In this document: piece after piece, positions 36,613-45,996 of the stretch
Layout of the letters: each line of letters starts with the position of its first letter
How positions within the stretch are numbered: the first letter of the stretch is position 1
Assembly: GCA_026225395.1 (NCBI GenBank)
Contig: JAMFSR010000040.1
Span: 1-64,000 of the forward strand
Direction: 5' to 3'
Origin: Granulicella sapmiensis
GTDB taxonomy: Bacteria > Acidobacteriota > Terriglobia > Terriglobales > Acidobacteriaceae
Length of the DNA stretch: 64,000 nucleotides
Program-made: the position numbers and the translations under genes
The notes under the pieces: generated by a model
What the model was told of the DNA's origin: nothing
The model's input: only the letters and a program-made list of their open reading frames with translations
The model's database searches: none

Positions 36613-36867
36613 GGATGTCACACTCCAGGGTTGTATGTCAGAATCTACTGTCAAAGTCTTCGCCAGTCCCATCCAGTCATGCACTGCTCGGATTGACGGT
36701 TATTCAAATTTCATCCGGTGCGACGTTGCTATCAGGAGCACTCGCGTGGATGCCCACGCCTTCGTTATTCAGCTCGGCACGACGACCATCAAAGTGTCTA
36801 TGTGCAGCAATGACTTCTCGATCACATTCAACATGGAAGCTCCTCGCAGGCTTGTAGCGAACCGGGT

Positions 36868-38190
36868 TTAGTGGATGCCGAGTTTAGCTTGAATGGCTTC
36901 CAACGATTTTCCCTTGGTCTCCGGATAAAGAAATGCCACGACAAGAAACTGGAGCACCATCATTGCGGAAAAAAACACGAATGGCGCCGCATGCGATTTC
37001 GCGGCGACGTATGGAAATGTGCCGGCAATAAGAGAATTCATTATCCAATGCGAAGAGGAACCCAAACTCTGGCCCTTGGAGCGTACGCGCGTTGGAAACA
37101 CTTCCGCTAGATACACCCAAATGACGGAGCCTTGCGAGATTGCAAAAAACACAATAAACATGACCAGCAACCATATCAAGGCGCCTTGATGCGTATTCGC
37201 GGAAAAGATTGCGGCAGTTCCTGCCAGAGCAAGCGCCATTCCTACCGCTCCAATCAGCAGCAGAGTCTTGCGGCCAACCTTATCAATGAGACTCATCCCT
37301 AAGAATGTGGCCAAAAGATTGACCAGACCGATACCCACTGTTTGCAACGCAGCAGAGGTCGAGCTGAATCCCGCGGACGCGAAGATGTAATTGGAGTAGT
37401 ACAGGATCGCATTGATGCCGGACACTTGATTGAAGATGCCGATTGTGATGGCCAGAAAAATGGGAGCGCTATATCGCCGCTGGAACAGCGACTCCTGTTT
37501 TTCGCCACGCTCGAGATGGATTGATTCGATGATCTCTCGCAACTCCTCTTCGGAGTCTGGGGAGCCCATCATCTCTAAAACGTGCCGGGCTTCCAACGTC
37601 CGATTCGTTGTCACCAGCCAGCGTGAACTGCGTGGTATCCCGTATAGAAGAATGAGAAATATAGTTGACGGCACAACCGCGACACCGAATTCCCATCGCC
37701 ATTGAAGAACCCCGAGATTCATCGTTGTGATGATGTAGTTGGAGAGGTAGGCAAGGAGAATTCCAACAACAATATTGATCTGGAATAGTCCGACCATTCG
37801 ACCCCGCCACTTCGGCGGCGCCAACTCGGCTATGTAGACAGGACCAAGTACCGACGAACCTCCTATCCCGAGTCCCCCAATAAAGCGAGACACCATGAGA
37901 GCGTCCCAATTCCATGAAATCGCACAACCAATACTGGAGACGGTGTACAGAACGGCCATGATCCTCAAAGCTTCCCGGCCGCCAAGTTTCTGCCCGACAA
38001 TGCCGGAGCACATGGCTCCGATCACGGTCCCAGCCAGTCCAATGAACAGGGTCATGCCTAGCGTCACCGCAGTAAGATGGAAGACCTCCGTAAGTTGTTG
38101 GGTTGTCCCGGCGATCACCGCAGTATCAAAGCCGAACAGAAGGCCGCCGAGAGCACCAACGCCGGTCGCCTTTGCCAAATATCGATTCAA
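36868..38190 (-). CDS. Major facilitator sugar porter
   Basis: 440 residues, 12 membrane segments. Sugar-porter signatures: GLLFGFDTAVIAG in helix 1, GGREALR between helices 2 and 3, RFIGGLGIGG, the central loop PRSSRWLV, QVSGINAILYYS in helix 7, VFPTRVRSKGQ and PETKGKSLE at the end. It probably imports a hexose or pentose by proton symport. Neighbours are an S1/P1 nuclease, a VWA protein and a TonB receptor on the same strand. Confidence 0.93.
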   Translation of the reverse strand: MNRYLAKATGVGALGGLLFGFDTAVIAGTTQQLTEVFHLTAVTLGMTLFIGLAGTVIGAMCSGIVGQKLGGREALRIMAVLYTVSSIGCAISWNWDALMVSRFIGGLGIGGSSVLGPVYIAELAPPKWRGRMVGLFQINIVVGILLAYLSNYIITTMNLGVLQWRWEFGVAVVPSTIFLILLYGIPRSSRWLVTTNRTLEARHVLEMMGSPDSEEELREIIESIHLERGEKQESLFQRRYSAPIFLAITIGIFNQVSGINAILYYSNYIFASAGFSSTSAALQTVGIGLVNLLATFLGMSLIDKVGRKTLLLIGAVGMALALAGTAAIFSANTHQGALIWLLVMFIVFFAISQGSVIWVYLAEVFPTRVRSKGQSLGSSSHWIMNSLIAGTFPYVAAKSHAAPFVFFSAMMVLQFLVVAFLYPETKGKSLEAIQAKLGIH

Positions 38191-38281
38191 AAGAGTCCCC
38201 CAAACTGGCCAAATTATCTATGGGTCATTTTCATGACGCTTAGTCTTTCCCATGACTTGCATCGCAACTCGAAGTAATCGA

Positions 38282-40126
38282 TCACTGCTGGGCTGCAGGG
38301 AGTGGCGTAAGCCGCGCCACCGAGGCGACGGGCAACTCCACCACCCCGAAACGGTTTGACGGAATATCGTGAACTCCGATGCGAAGGAAATCCTCCCCAC
38401 CCTTCAGCGGTACGCTGATTTCAAAATGCGCGTTGATGCCTCCGACAAATCGTTTATAGGTTTCGGTTGTGAGGTCGAGCTGCATTTTTTCCCCGGTAGC
38501 GTTTAGCAGTCGGCCATCATTGTCATAGAGCAGTATGCTGAACTCGACGCTCCCGGTTCGACGACCGTCTTTGTTGAGCGTGACCTGAATGTCGTTTGCC
38601 ACGACGGAGAGGTCAACGGCAAAGCGGCGGAACGGCGGCTTGCTTGGATGGTTGGGATCTAAATTGTTGGATGGGGCCAGCGTTTCTTCCGACGCCGTGC
38701 CGATAGGCAGCACGCGCACCTTGAAGAGAATGTCCTGAGGGGTGGGCGCACCGTGCGCCATCGCCGCGCGCGCATAAAGATTGTTGCTGTTCGTGGCGGT
38801 CGCAGTGAAAGTTGTTGTCGTGGGAGGATGGTTCCGGTCTTCGGTGTAGTAGCCGCGTCTATAGCTCAGGAGGTATCCGGCAGCCTGAAGGTTGCCGTTC
38901 AGAGTTATGCGGATATCCCTGAACGTACCGTTATAGTTTTTGTTCGATGGCGCATAGGTGAGCGTGTAGTAGTTGGAGCCTGACTCAATGGCGCCCTGGA
39001 CGGCAGAGGCAAGATCGTTGTTGTTGTAAAAAGGCGTTCCGCCAGTATCCTCGGCGAGTTGGTTCATCGTCATGTGTTCGCTGGCCAGATCCTGATAAAA
39101 CGTACCTGAGCTCTTGCCGAATGGGTCACCCTTGCTGGCGCCGGCCGACAACGTCGGATCAAGCTTGAGGCCGGCAGCATCCACCGGATAGACAGAGACT
39201 CTCGCCTTTGAGAGCAGATCGGTCGTTTCGCGAAACTCAGGGCTGTTTTCTTCCATCACGGCGAAGCCTTTTTCGATGGTCGGATCGGGCAGGATGTCGA
39301 TAGGAAATGAGCCCGAAAACCAGATGAGGTTCTTGCGACCGGGAAACGCAGAGAGGTAGTGCGCAAGCGCGTTGAAGGCATCGAGCGTGTATTGAATACG
39401 AAGCTGCGTGAGAAAAGCCTTCTGCTCGGACTCGAATTGTTGGAGGTTGGAGACGATTTGGATTTGGGCGGCGGCGCCCCCATCCAGAGCGGGCATCGCG
39501 CTGACGGTATCGGATGGCGCATCCGGCGTCGAGTCCGAGCCGATAGCGTCGTCAATCAGGCTGGAGGGGCGCTGCACTATCTTGTGTTCGACGGCGTCCT
39601 TGAGCACTTGCGGGTCGGAGCTGAATCCTTGAAGAAGAAATAGCCTCTGCGAGAGGCCGAATATGGCGATGCGCGTTCCGGGCTTCGCCTTCTTTACATA
39701 TTGCTGCAACTCCGAGCGCACATACGATTGATTGACCATCGGAGTGTTGAGCGTGTCGAGCAAAAGGATGTTGAGCGCGCCCTCGGGCGACACAGCGGTG
39801 TAATCGGTGAAGGTGCCGGGCGGCATTGGCGGCAACTCGGGGCCGGCTACGGGCGGCGTCTGGGGGAAGTACTCTTCGAAGTGATTGATAGGTTGAGGCT
39901 GCTTAGCCTCGGTGAGTGTGAAGTCGTCACGTTTGAGCCCGTGGACTGGGTGGCCATTCTTATCATGCACGGTGACATCGACGATGACCAACTGCGCTTC
40001 AGCGTGGAGCACGGCCGTCTCCAGCGGCTCTCCGGCCTGTCCTGCGTTCGGAGCCTGCGCCACAATGGCTGCGAGTTGAACAAATGAAATTGCAGCAGCC
40101 ACAGCGAATTGGCGTGTGAAATTCAT
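38282..40126 (-). CDS. Secreted VWFA-related protein with degenerate metal site
   Basis: 614 residues. The start at 40126 (MNFTRQFAVAAAISFVQLAAI) has GGAG six bases upstream and a clear signal peptide. The family's N-terminal beta region (AQLVIVDVTVHDKNGHPVHGLKRDDFTLTE) is followed by a VWA-like domain in which the usual DxSxS is DTLNT, and by WFSGSFPID and a C-terminal YTLTYAPSNKNYNGTFRDI block. It is a TIGR03436-like protein. It lies 139 bp downstream of the TonB receptor gene, same strand. Confidence 0.85.
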   Translation of the reverse strand: MNFTRQFAVAAAISFVQLAAIVAQAPNAGQAGEPLETAVLHAEAQLVIVDVTVHDKNGHPVHGLKRDDFTLTEAKQPQPINHFEEYFPQTPPVAGPELPPMPPGTFTDYTAVSPEGALNILLLDTLNTPMVNQSYVRSELQQYVKKAKPGTRIAIFGLSQRLFLLQGFSSDPQVLKDAVEHKIVQRPSSLIDDAIGSDSTPDAPSDTVSAMPALDGGAAAQIQIVSNLQQFESEQKAFLTQLRIQYTLDAFNALAHYLSAFPGRKNLIWFSGSFPIDILPDPTIEKGFAVMEENSPEFRETTDLLSKARVSVYPVDAAGLKLDPTLSAGASKGDPFGKSSGTFYQDLASEHMTMNQLAEDTGGTPFYNNNDLASAVQGAIESGSNYYTLTYAPSNKNYNGTFRDIRITLNGNLQAAGYLLSYRRGYYTEDRNHPPTTTTFTATATNSNNLYARAAMAHGAPTPQDILFKVRVLPIGTASEETLAPSNNLDPNHPSKPPFRRFAVDLSVVANDIQVTLNKDGRRTGSVEFSILLYDNDGRLLNATGEKMQLDLTTETYKRFVGGINAHFEISVPLKGGEDFLRIGVHDIPSNRFGVVELPVASVARLTPLPAAQQ

Positions 40127-40219
40127 CGAAGCTCCCGAGACGAGGTTAAGCGGCAAATGTGCCGGTCAGCGCTGTCCCCAGTACCTTTATGACATTGTCT
40201 TGATGATTGGAACAGGTTC

Positions 40220-40257
40220 TGTGGGGAACGTGCGCAGCGGCTACGCACGCTCCCACA
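40220..40257 (-). terminator. Hairpin between TonB receptor and VWA gene
   Basis: CGTGCG (40229-40234) and CGCACG (40244-40249) pair, extended outside by TGTGGG and CCCACA. It lies 9 bp after the receptor stop on the minus strand. No T-run follows, so it may protect the mRNA end or attenuate rather than terminate. Confidence 0.5.
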
Positions 40258-40265
40258 ACACGCAG

Positions 40266-43200
40266 CTAGAACTGAAGTTTCAGCATGAATTGCAGGGAGC
40301 GCGGCCCACCCTGTTGGTACAAGGAGGACAAGCCACCCAGGCCGGTTGAAAGCGTGTTGGTGGCTTGCCCCATCAAGGGGCTATTGCACGTGGCTCCAAC
40401 AGTTGTGGGTCCGCAAGTTGTGCTGATCGTTCCGAAGTTAGGATGGTTCAGGATGTTGAAGGACTCCGCACGGAACTGAAGCTTCGAACGCTCAAAGAGT
40501 GGGAAGTCGCGCTGCACGGCGACGTTTGCCTGAGCTTCTCCGAATCCACGCAAAAAGTTGCGTGGCGCGGTACCAGGTATCAGTAAGTTGGTTGGGATAC
40601 TGAAATTGGCTGGATTGATCTCGCGTCCACCGGGAATTCCGGATGCGCGCACATACGGAGTGAGGGAACCGTTGTAATTTAGCTGCGAATTGATGATATC
40701 GCCGGTGAGCGGTTCGGTGACTGCGGGGCCGACGGGCTCCCAGGGAAAGGCTGTCCTCGCGACGAACCATCCGTCAACATTCCAATAACCGAGGATCGCC
40801 TTTTCGAGGTGATTCTGGTATGGCATGGGGAGGTTGTAGACGATGGCGCCGGTAAAGTTCTCGCGGACATCCAAGTTCGAGTTCCCTCTTTGAAGAGGGA
40901 AGACGGCATCGAAGTCTTCCGTACTTGCCCAATCGATCATGTGAGACCAGGTAAAGGCCCCAATGGCTTGAAGTCCGTTGGCTACCTGCCGCTGATACTT
41001 CACCTGAAGGGAGTTGTAGTTCGAACCCGGGCCATTCTGGTAGAGGAACATATCATTGAAGAGGGGATTCAGGGTGGCGATGTCATACTCCTGGTAGGTT
41101 GCGAGCTTGAGCCCCAGAGACGCGACATAACCCATGGTGACGCTCTGTTTTCCGCCGAGCGCCTGCTCGAGAGTGACATTCCATTGAACCGCCGGGGGAG
41201 GAGTGATCCGATTATTCGGATATTCTTCTAGCGCATATGGAGCCGTAGTGGTAATCGGTAAAAGCTCGGTTGTGTTGCCCGGCCATCCGTAGGTTTTCCC
41301 AGCGGGGGGAGTGGTCCCAGCCGGGTAGTATTGCGTTCCTGTGTAGGTTCCGGTTGATGCCGTCCCCACGCCAAAACCAGCACCGTAGGTTTGATTCAGA
41401 GCGATGGTGTCATAAAAGAGTCCAGCGCCGGCGCGAAGCACAAGCTCATGGCCGGGCTGGTCATAGAGGGTAGCTGCCACACCTAACCGAGGTCCGAAGT
41501 CATACCAGGTCGTCCGGTACAAAGGGGCGCCTGGGCCAGACAACGCGAGTGAGGCAGGATTGTTGATGTTGCCGGTATAGGTATACATCTGAGCCCCGGA
41601 TTCTGTCGGCGGCGGCGCTAAGTCCCAGCGCAGTCCGAGGGAGAGAGTTACCCGCGGTTTGACGCGCCAGTCATCCTGGACGAAAAGTCCCAGGTTTTTG
41701 GTAGTGGGATCCGTACGAAGATAGTTCTTGGCGGAAACAGTCGGCTCATCGGTTATGACCTTGGCAGTGCTGTTGTAGGTGTAGCTATAGTAAGGGCCGC
41801 GAGACAGGCTTCCATCGCCGTAGTAGGCGGTTGTCTGGCGGTAATCCACACCGGCTTTGTAGAGGTGTCTACAGTGCGTCCATGTGAGTACGTCCGTGGC
41901 GTTCGGCTGGAATTGTTTCGATCCGTAGGATTGCTGATAGAGGAGTGCGGAGTTCGGCAGTTCTATGTTGATCTTGGTCTCGCCGCCGATCGTAGCTGTT
42001 CCTTGCGCGCCGTTCAGATCGATCGGCACGGATCCGCCTACGGGGTAAAGAGTACTTGCAGTCACTGCCAGAGCCGGCGAATACTGCAAGCGCAACTCGT
42101 TAGAAATAGTGGTGCCGAAGGCATTATCGACACCTAGAAGGTAGATCCGGCTGCGGTAGCTGCTTATAGTTTTGTACAACGCGTTGATAACCTGGCTGCT
42201 GGTCGTGTCGTTGTAACGGGCGAAGAGGCGCAGCGTGGGCAGGAGTTGATAGTCGACGCGGAGGCTCTCCGAATCGATCACGCCAGTGGAGGTTGGACTT
42301 TGAATATAAGGAGAACCGCCTTCTCCGTAATCCACGCACTGAGGATCCTGCGCGGTGGAACAATTCGGCAGTGGATAGGCGTTCAGCAGCGGTTGCAACC
42401 TGGCCGGGGCGTTTAGCCGGAGATTCTTGTATGTGGCATTCGTATAGGTTCCGGTATTGAAGGTGCCATTGGAAGGAACGTCGTTGATGATTGCAGCCTG
42501 AGGCTGATCCAGGCGAAGGCCTTCATACGCAAAGAAGAAGAAGGCCCGGTCCTTGCCCGAGTAAAGGTGCGGTATAGAAAGTGGACCGGCGAAGGTCCCG
42601 CCGAAGTCATTCTGGCGCTCCGCGGGCGTCGGGATAGGAGTTGTGTTGTAGGTGTTAAACCAGTTGTTGGCATCGAACGCTGAGTTGCGCAGGGAGTCGT
42701 AGGCTGTCCCGTGGTACAGATTGGTACCGGAGCGCGTACGGAAGCTGACCTGCGCGCCCGGTTGTCTGCCGAACTCAGCGGAATACGTCGAGGTCGTGAT
42801 GCGAAATTCTTCCATCGCGTCGACAGAAAGCATCGCCTGTGTCGTTCCAAGGGCCGTGGCACTGCCCAGCATCCCAGCGGATGCAGCGTTGCTGGCGTTG
42901 GAAGCCATGTTACTGGCGCTGACGCCATCCACCATAAAGTTGTTGGAGTCCGAGCGCATGCCATTGACGCTGTACTCCCCCTGATCATTCGAAGGTGGGG
43001 TACTGGAGATAGCCTGTGGGGTGTTGGTGATCACGCCCGGCGAAAGCAGGACCAGGGTTTGGAAACTTCTTCCATTCAGCGGCATGTCTTCCACAAACTT
43101 GCGGTCGATGACAGTACCCACACTGGCGTCGCTCGTATTGATCGTATTGCCCTCGCCGTTGACCGTAACCGTCTCGCTGGCTTGACCGATCTCCATCTGG

Positions 43201-43544
43201 AAGTTGAACTGCAAGACGTCTTGCGTGTGCAAAAACAAGCCTTCCCTCAGGATGTTCCGGAAGCCCGTCTTCTCGACCTGGATTCGATATGGCCCGACGG
43301 GGAGGGACGGGAGGTTGTAGCTTCCGTCCTTGTTTGTCTTCGCCTCAAACTGCTGATTCGTGTCGGTATTGACGGCAAGCACCCTGACGCCGGGTATATA
43401 TGCCTTTGATGGATCCTGAACGAATCCCGCCACTCCGGCGTTGCCTCCCTGCGCAAGCATTCGACCGGCAACGAACAGGATAAAGATTGCAGTGGCGGCT
43501 AGACTCCGCATGCGGACGGCTACTCCTCGGGAAAAGTGCAACAT
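40266..43544 (-). CDS. Oar-like TonB-dependent outer-membrane receptor
   Basis: About 1092 residues. Signal peptide, then a carboxypeptidase-regulatory-like domain (about 33-115: GVAGFVQDPSKAYIPGVRVLAV...), the plug (about 125-260, with NGRSFQTLVLLSPGV and the 'VNGMRSDSNNFMVDG' block), a transition FAGPLSIPHLYSGKDRAFFFFAYEGLR, and a long beta-barrel ending in Phe (MLKLQF). Such receptors are numerous in Acidobacteria and commonly take up large glycans or other polymers; the substrate here is unknown. The start at 43544 has GAGG six bases upstream; the frame is open for 71 more codons but that part is not signal-like. Confidence 0.9.
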   Translation of the reverse strand: MLHFSRGVAVRMRSLAATAIFILFVAGRMLAQGGNAGVAGFVQDPSKAYIPGVRVLAVNTDTNQQFEAKTNKDGSYNLPSLPVGPYRIQVEKTGFRNILREGLFLHTQDVLQFNFQMEIGQASETVTVNGEGNTINTSDASVGTVIDRKFVEDMPLNGRSFQTLVLLSPGVITNTPQAISSTPPSNDQGEYSVNGMRSDSNNFMVDGVSASNMASNASNAASAGMLGSATALGTTQAMLSVDAMEEFRITTSTYSAEFGRQPGAQVSFRTRSGTNLYHGTAYDSLRNSAFDANNWFNTYNTTPIPTPAERQNDFGGTFAGPLSIPHLYSGKDRAFFFFAYEGLRLDQPQAAIINDVPSNGTFNTGTYTNATYKNLRLNAPARLQPLLNAYPLPNCSTAQDPQCVDYGEGGSPYIQSPTSTGVIDSESLRVDYQLLPTLRLFARYNDTTSSQVINALYKTISSYRSRIYLLGVDNAFGTTISNELRLQYSPALAVTASTLYPVGGSVPIDLNGAQGTATIGGETKINIELPNSALLYQQSYGSKQFQPNATDVLTWTHCRHLYKAGVDYRQTTAYYGDGSLSRGPYYSYTYNSTAKVITDEPTVSAKNYLRTDPTTKNLGLFVQDDWRVKPRVTLSLGLRWDLAPPPTESGAQMYTYTGNINNPASLALSGPGAPLYRTTWYDFGPRLGVAATLYDQPGHELVLRAGAGLFYDTIALNQTYGAGFGVGTASTGTYTGTQYYPAGTTPPAGKTYGWPGNTTELLPITTTAPYALEEYPNNRITPPPAVQWNVTLEQALGGKQSVTMGYVASLGLKLATYQEYDIATLNPLFNDMFLYQNGPGSNYNSLQVKYQRQVANGLQAIGAFTWSHMIDWASTEDFDAVFPLQRGNSNLDVRENFTGAIVYNLPMPYQNHLEKAILGYWNVDGWFVARTAFPWEPVGPAVTEPLTGDIINSQLNYNGSLTPYVRASGIPGGREINPANFSIPTNLLIPGTAPRNFLRGFGEAQANVAVQRDFPLFERSKLQFRAESFNILNHPNFGTISTTCGPTTVGATCNSPLMGQATNTLSTGLGGLSSLYQQGGPRSLQFMLKLQF

Positions 43545-44149
43545 GTTAGACCTCGCAATGGACTTCTTGGAAAAGTGGGTGATTACGATGAATGTTTGGT
43601 GATTCAGGCTAATTCTGTCCTGGCGCTCACCGCACGGTACAGGTGCGATCCGGACATCAGAAAATTGAGAGCTTCCTGTTGAATTGGACTTGCAAGTCAT
43701 TTCACACAACGACCCTTTCCGGATGACCAAAGAACGACAACAAGATTGAGGCAACAATATTGTTGTGAACCCCTGATGCGACTAAGACTCAACATCTTGT
43801 AGCAGCAAAAGGTTAGGAGGTTATCAAGGCGCCCAACAAGGGGGAAGGCGGTGAGACACGGTGAACACACGGTGTCGTCGGCAGCCAACGCCGGGCGAAG
43901 GGAGCGTTTAGGGGTGGGGAATCATCCAAGAAACCAGCCCTCCCGGAGCAGAGCTGGCGGAGGGTATTCCCTGTCACTCACCCAGGCGATAAGACGTTGA
44001 TCCAGCCGAACGCGCCGGAGCTTCTACGTGGGCTGTCATGTCAGCCTGATTGCGGTCTGGCAGGCGGGGCTGCTGTCAACTCGCTGCGGGGATCCACGGC
44101 GAGCGACACCGTCAGCGGATTCCGGCAAGCAATTGTTTTAAGGGAATTA
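43545..44149. other. 605-bp intergenic region
   Basis: No gene is convincing. Short frames exist but overlap the tRNA or lack ribosome sites. It carries the 14-bp palindrome at 43752-43765 and a CCCTCC/GGAGGG inverted pair at 43938-43964. It should contain the promoter of the TonB receptor gene. Confidence 0.4.
43752..43765. promoter_or_regulatory. Perfect 14-bp palindrome, possible operator
   Basis: CAACAATATTGTTG is perfectly symmetric and A+T-rich in a G+C-rich genome, about 208 bp upstream of the TonB receptor start. Such symmetry suits a dimeric regulator, but no regulator gene adjoins. Confidence 0.35.
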
Positions 44150-44225
44150 TGGTGGACGCGGCAGGGATCGAACCTGCGACCAGTCGATTAAGAGTCGAAT
44201 GCTCTACCAGCTGAGCTACGCGTCC
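44150..44225 (-). tRNA. tRNA-Lys (anticodon CTT)
   Basis: 76 nt on the minus strand. The acceptor GGACGCG pairs with CGCGTCC; the D-arm begins TAGCTCAG; the anticodon loop CTCTTAA gives CTT; the T-arm is GCAGG-TTCGATC-CCTGC; and discriminator A plus CCA are encoded. All four stems close. Confidence 0.95.
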
Positions 44226-44383
44226 ATTCCTTCAAACTCGCCCAGGGAAGGCAAGGAGCGAACAAAAAAGCTTGTTTCAAGCTCGCTTCAGGGATGTGCA
44301 GGAACTTCACTGCACGAAGGTTAGTTTACCACAGCAAGCCGTCGTTCCAGGCGCGCTGTTTTCCACCGGGTTAGAGGGAAGAG

Positions 44384-44431
44384 GCTGCCCAATCTTTCAT
44401 GGGTGTTGCGTAAAAGATTGGGCAGCTTTTT
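44384..44431. terminator. Strong intrinsic terminator hairpin
   Basis: GCTGCCCAATCTTT (44384-44397) pairs perfectly over 14 bp with AAAGATTGGGCAGC (44413-44426), followed by TTTTT on the plus strand. It lies 7 bp past the mqnD stop on the minus strand, so it most likely ends mqnD and may act in both directions. Confidence 0.85.
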
Positions 44432-44437
44432 CCCAAA

Positions 44438-45292
44438 TTAGCCGACGAAATCGACGTTTGCCTTGATGGGGATAATGCCGCGATCATAGCCCATCTCAAG
44501 GAGCTTGTGGATGGCTTTGCGGCCATCATCACCGTAGTTCAGCGTGCGCTCGTTGACGTACATGCCGACGAAGCGGTTGGCCAGCGAAGGATCCAGATCG
44601 CGGGCGAACTGCATGGCGTATTCCAGACCCGCTTCGCGGTTGTCAAGCGAGTACTGGATGCTGTCGCGAAGAGCGTTGGTGGTGATGAGCTGGACTTCCG
44701 GACCGAGCGAACGGCGGATGGCATTGCCTCCCAGAGGCAGAGGAAGGCCGGTCTGCTCGCGCCACCAGACGCCGAGATCGAGGATTTTCGTGAGGCCGTC
44801 CTGGCCGTAAGTGAGCTGGCCTTCGTGGATGATGAGGCCAGCGTCGTACTTGCCGGAGACGACAGCGGGGATGATCTTGTCGAACTCGACGACCTCGGTT
44901 TCGATGTCGGGGCCGAAGAGCTTGAGCGTGAGATAGGCCGTAGTGAGGGTTCCGGGAACGGCGATCTTGAGCTTCTTGACCTCGTCGAGCGTGTAGTTTT
45001 TAGAGGCTACGATCATAGGGCCGTAGTCTTCGCCCACGGAACCGCCACAGGCCATCAGGGTGTAGTTGTCCTGTAGGTAGGGGTAGGCGTGGAAGCTGAT
45101 CGCCGTGACGTCGTAAAACTGCTCGTTGATGGCCTTGTGGTTGAGCGTTTCGATGTCGGTAAGGGTGTGGTTGAAGCGGTAGCCCGGGACGCGGATCTTG
45201 TTGGTGGCGAGGCCGTAGAACATGAAGGCATCGTCTGAGTCGGGGCTATGGGCAATGCTGATGTCGCGAACTTCGGTTGATGCGGGGTTCAT
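44438..45292 (-). CDS. mqnD: 1,4-dihydroxy-6-naphthoate synthase
   Basis: 284 residues with a periplasmic-binding-protein-like fold but no signal peptide. It converts cyclic de-hypoxanthine futalosine to 1,4-dihydroxy-6-naphthoate in the futalosine route to menaquinone. Marks are SPDSDDAFMFYGLA (about 15-28), DIETLN, YDVTAISFHAYPYL and LPLPLGGNAIRR. MqnA is a close paralogue, but length and the SPDSDDAF form favour MqnD. No other mqn gene is seen. Confidence 0.85.
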   Translation of the reverse strand: MNPASTEVRDISIAHSPDSDDAFMFYGLATNKIRVPGYRFNHTLTDIETLNHKAINEQFYDVTAISFHAYPYLQDNYTLMACGGSVGEDYGPMIVASKNYTLDEVKKLKIAVPGTLTTAYLTLKLFGPDIETEVVEFDKIIPAVVSGKYDAGLIIHEGQLTYGQDGLTKILDLGVWWREQTGLPLPLGGNAIRRSLGPEVQLITTNALRDSIQYSLDNREAGLEYAMQFARDLDPSLANRFVGMYVNERTLNYGDDGRKAIHKLLEMGYDRGIIPIKANVDFVG

Positions 45293-45378
45293 GCGGTCCT
45301 TCTATTACTGGCTAAGTCTGGGTGAGCCGCACGATGGCGCAGCTCTGCCTGAAGTTTATAGGATGTGGCGGAAAGGAT

Positions 45379-45969
45379 TTAGCTGCGTGACGATTTCGTC
45401 AGGGTGCTGTAAATGCCTGCGGCAGCAACGACCTTGACGGCTTCGCCCGGCAGAAACGGTGCAACGGCACCAATCCAGGTTGCGTGCAGTGAGTGGTGTG
45501 CGTAGAGCGTGAACCAGGAAGCGCCGCCGAGGAAGAGAACTGTGATTGCCGTGGTGCAGCCGATCGTTGCGGCCAGAAAGCTGGAGGTGCGGCGGGAAAG
45601 CAGCCGCGTCAAGCCACCGGCGATGGCTGCCACGAGTGGGTAGGCCATGAGGAAGCCGCCGGTGGGGCCGAGGAGCTGTGCCACGCCTCCGAGGCCGGTG
45701 GGGCTGAATACCGGCAAACCAGCTGCGCCTTCAGCGAGATATGCCAGCATGCTGAAAAAGCCCGCGGCTGGACCAAGCGCGAGACCGACTCCGAGCACGG
45801 CAAGCGGCGTGAGAATGAACGGAACCGGCGTGAAGGGCAGCGGGAACGCGATGTGGGCAGCGGCGGCTACGACGGCGGTCGCGGCGAGGCCGACCAGCAG
45901 CTTGCCGGGGAGGGTTGCGGCGAAGCCGGAAAGCGCGGGAGAGGCGGGCTGGGTCAGTGTGGTCTGCAT
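45379..45969 (-). CDS. bioY: Biotin transporter BioY (S component)
   Basis: 196 residues, about six hydrophobic segments. The biotin-binding pattern is present: HIAFPLPFTPVPFILTPLAVLGVGLALGP and AYLAEGAAGLPVFSPTGLGGVAQLLGPTGGFLMAYP are near-canonical BioY. It captures biotin for an ECF transporter or acts alone; no bioM or bioN lies nearby. Biotin would serve AccB, encoded 30 kb away. Confidence 0.93.
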   Translation of the reverse strand: MQTTLTQPASPALSGFAATLPGKLLVGLAATAVVAAAAHIAFPLPFTPVPFILTPLAVLGVGLALGPAAGFFSMLAYLAEGAAGLPVFSPTGLGGVAQLLGPTGGFLMAYPLVAAIAGGLTRLLSRRTSSFLAATIGCTTAITVLFLGGASWFTLYAHHSLHATWIGAVAPFLPGEAVKVVAAAGIYSTLTKSSRS

Positions 45970-45996
45970 AGATGTCTTAAAGTGCTCAGGACAATT

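Noticed and set aside
36590-36871. Plus-strand frame of 93 codons between the nuclease and the sugar porter
   Set aside because: No ribosome site, no similarity I recognise, and it overlaps the nuclease start antisense; treated as chance.
43997-44191. Plus-strand frame upstream of and across the tRNA
   Set aside because: It runs antisense into the tRNA-Lys gene and has no ribosome site.
44150-44225. tRNA-Lys as an integration site
   Set aside because: No attachment-site repeat or integrase in the flanks, and neighbouring genes are housekeeping types.
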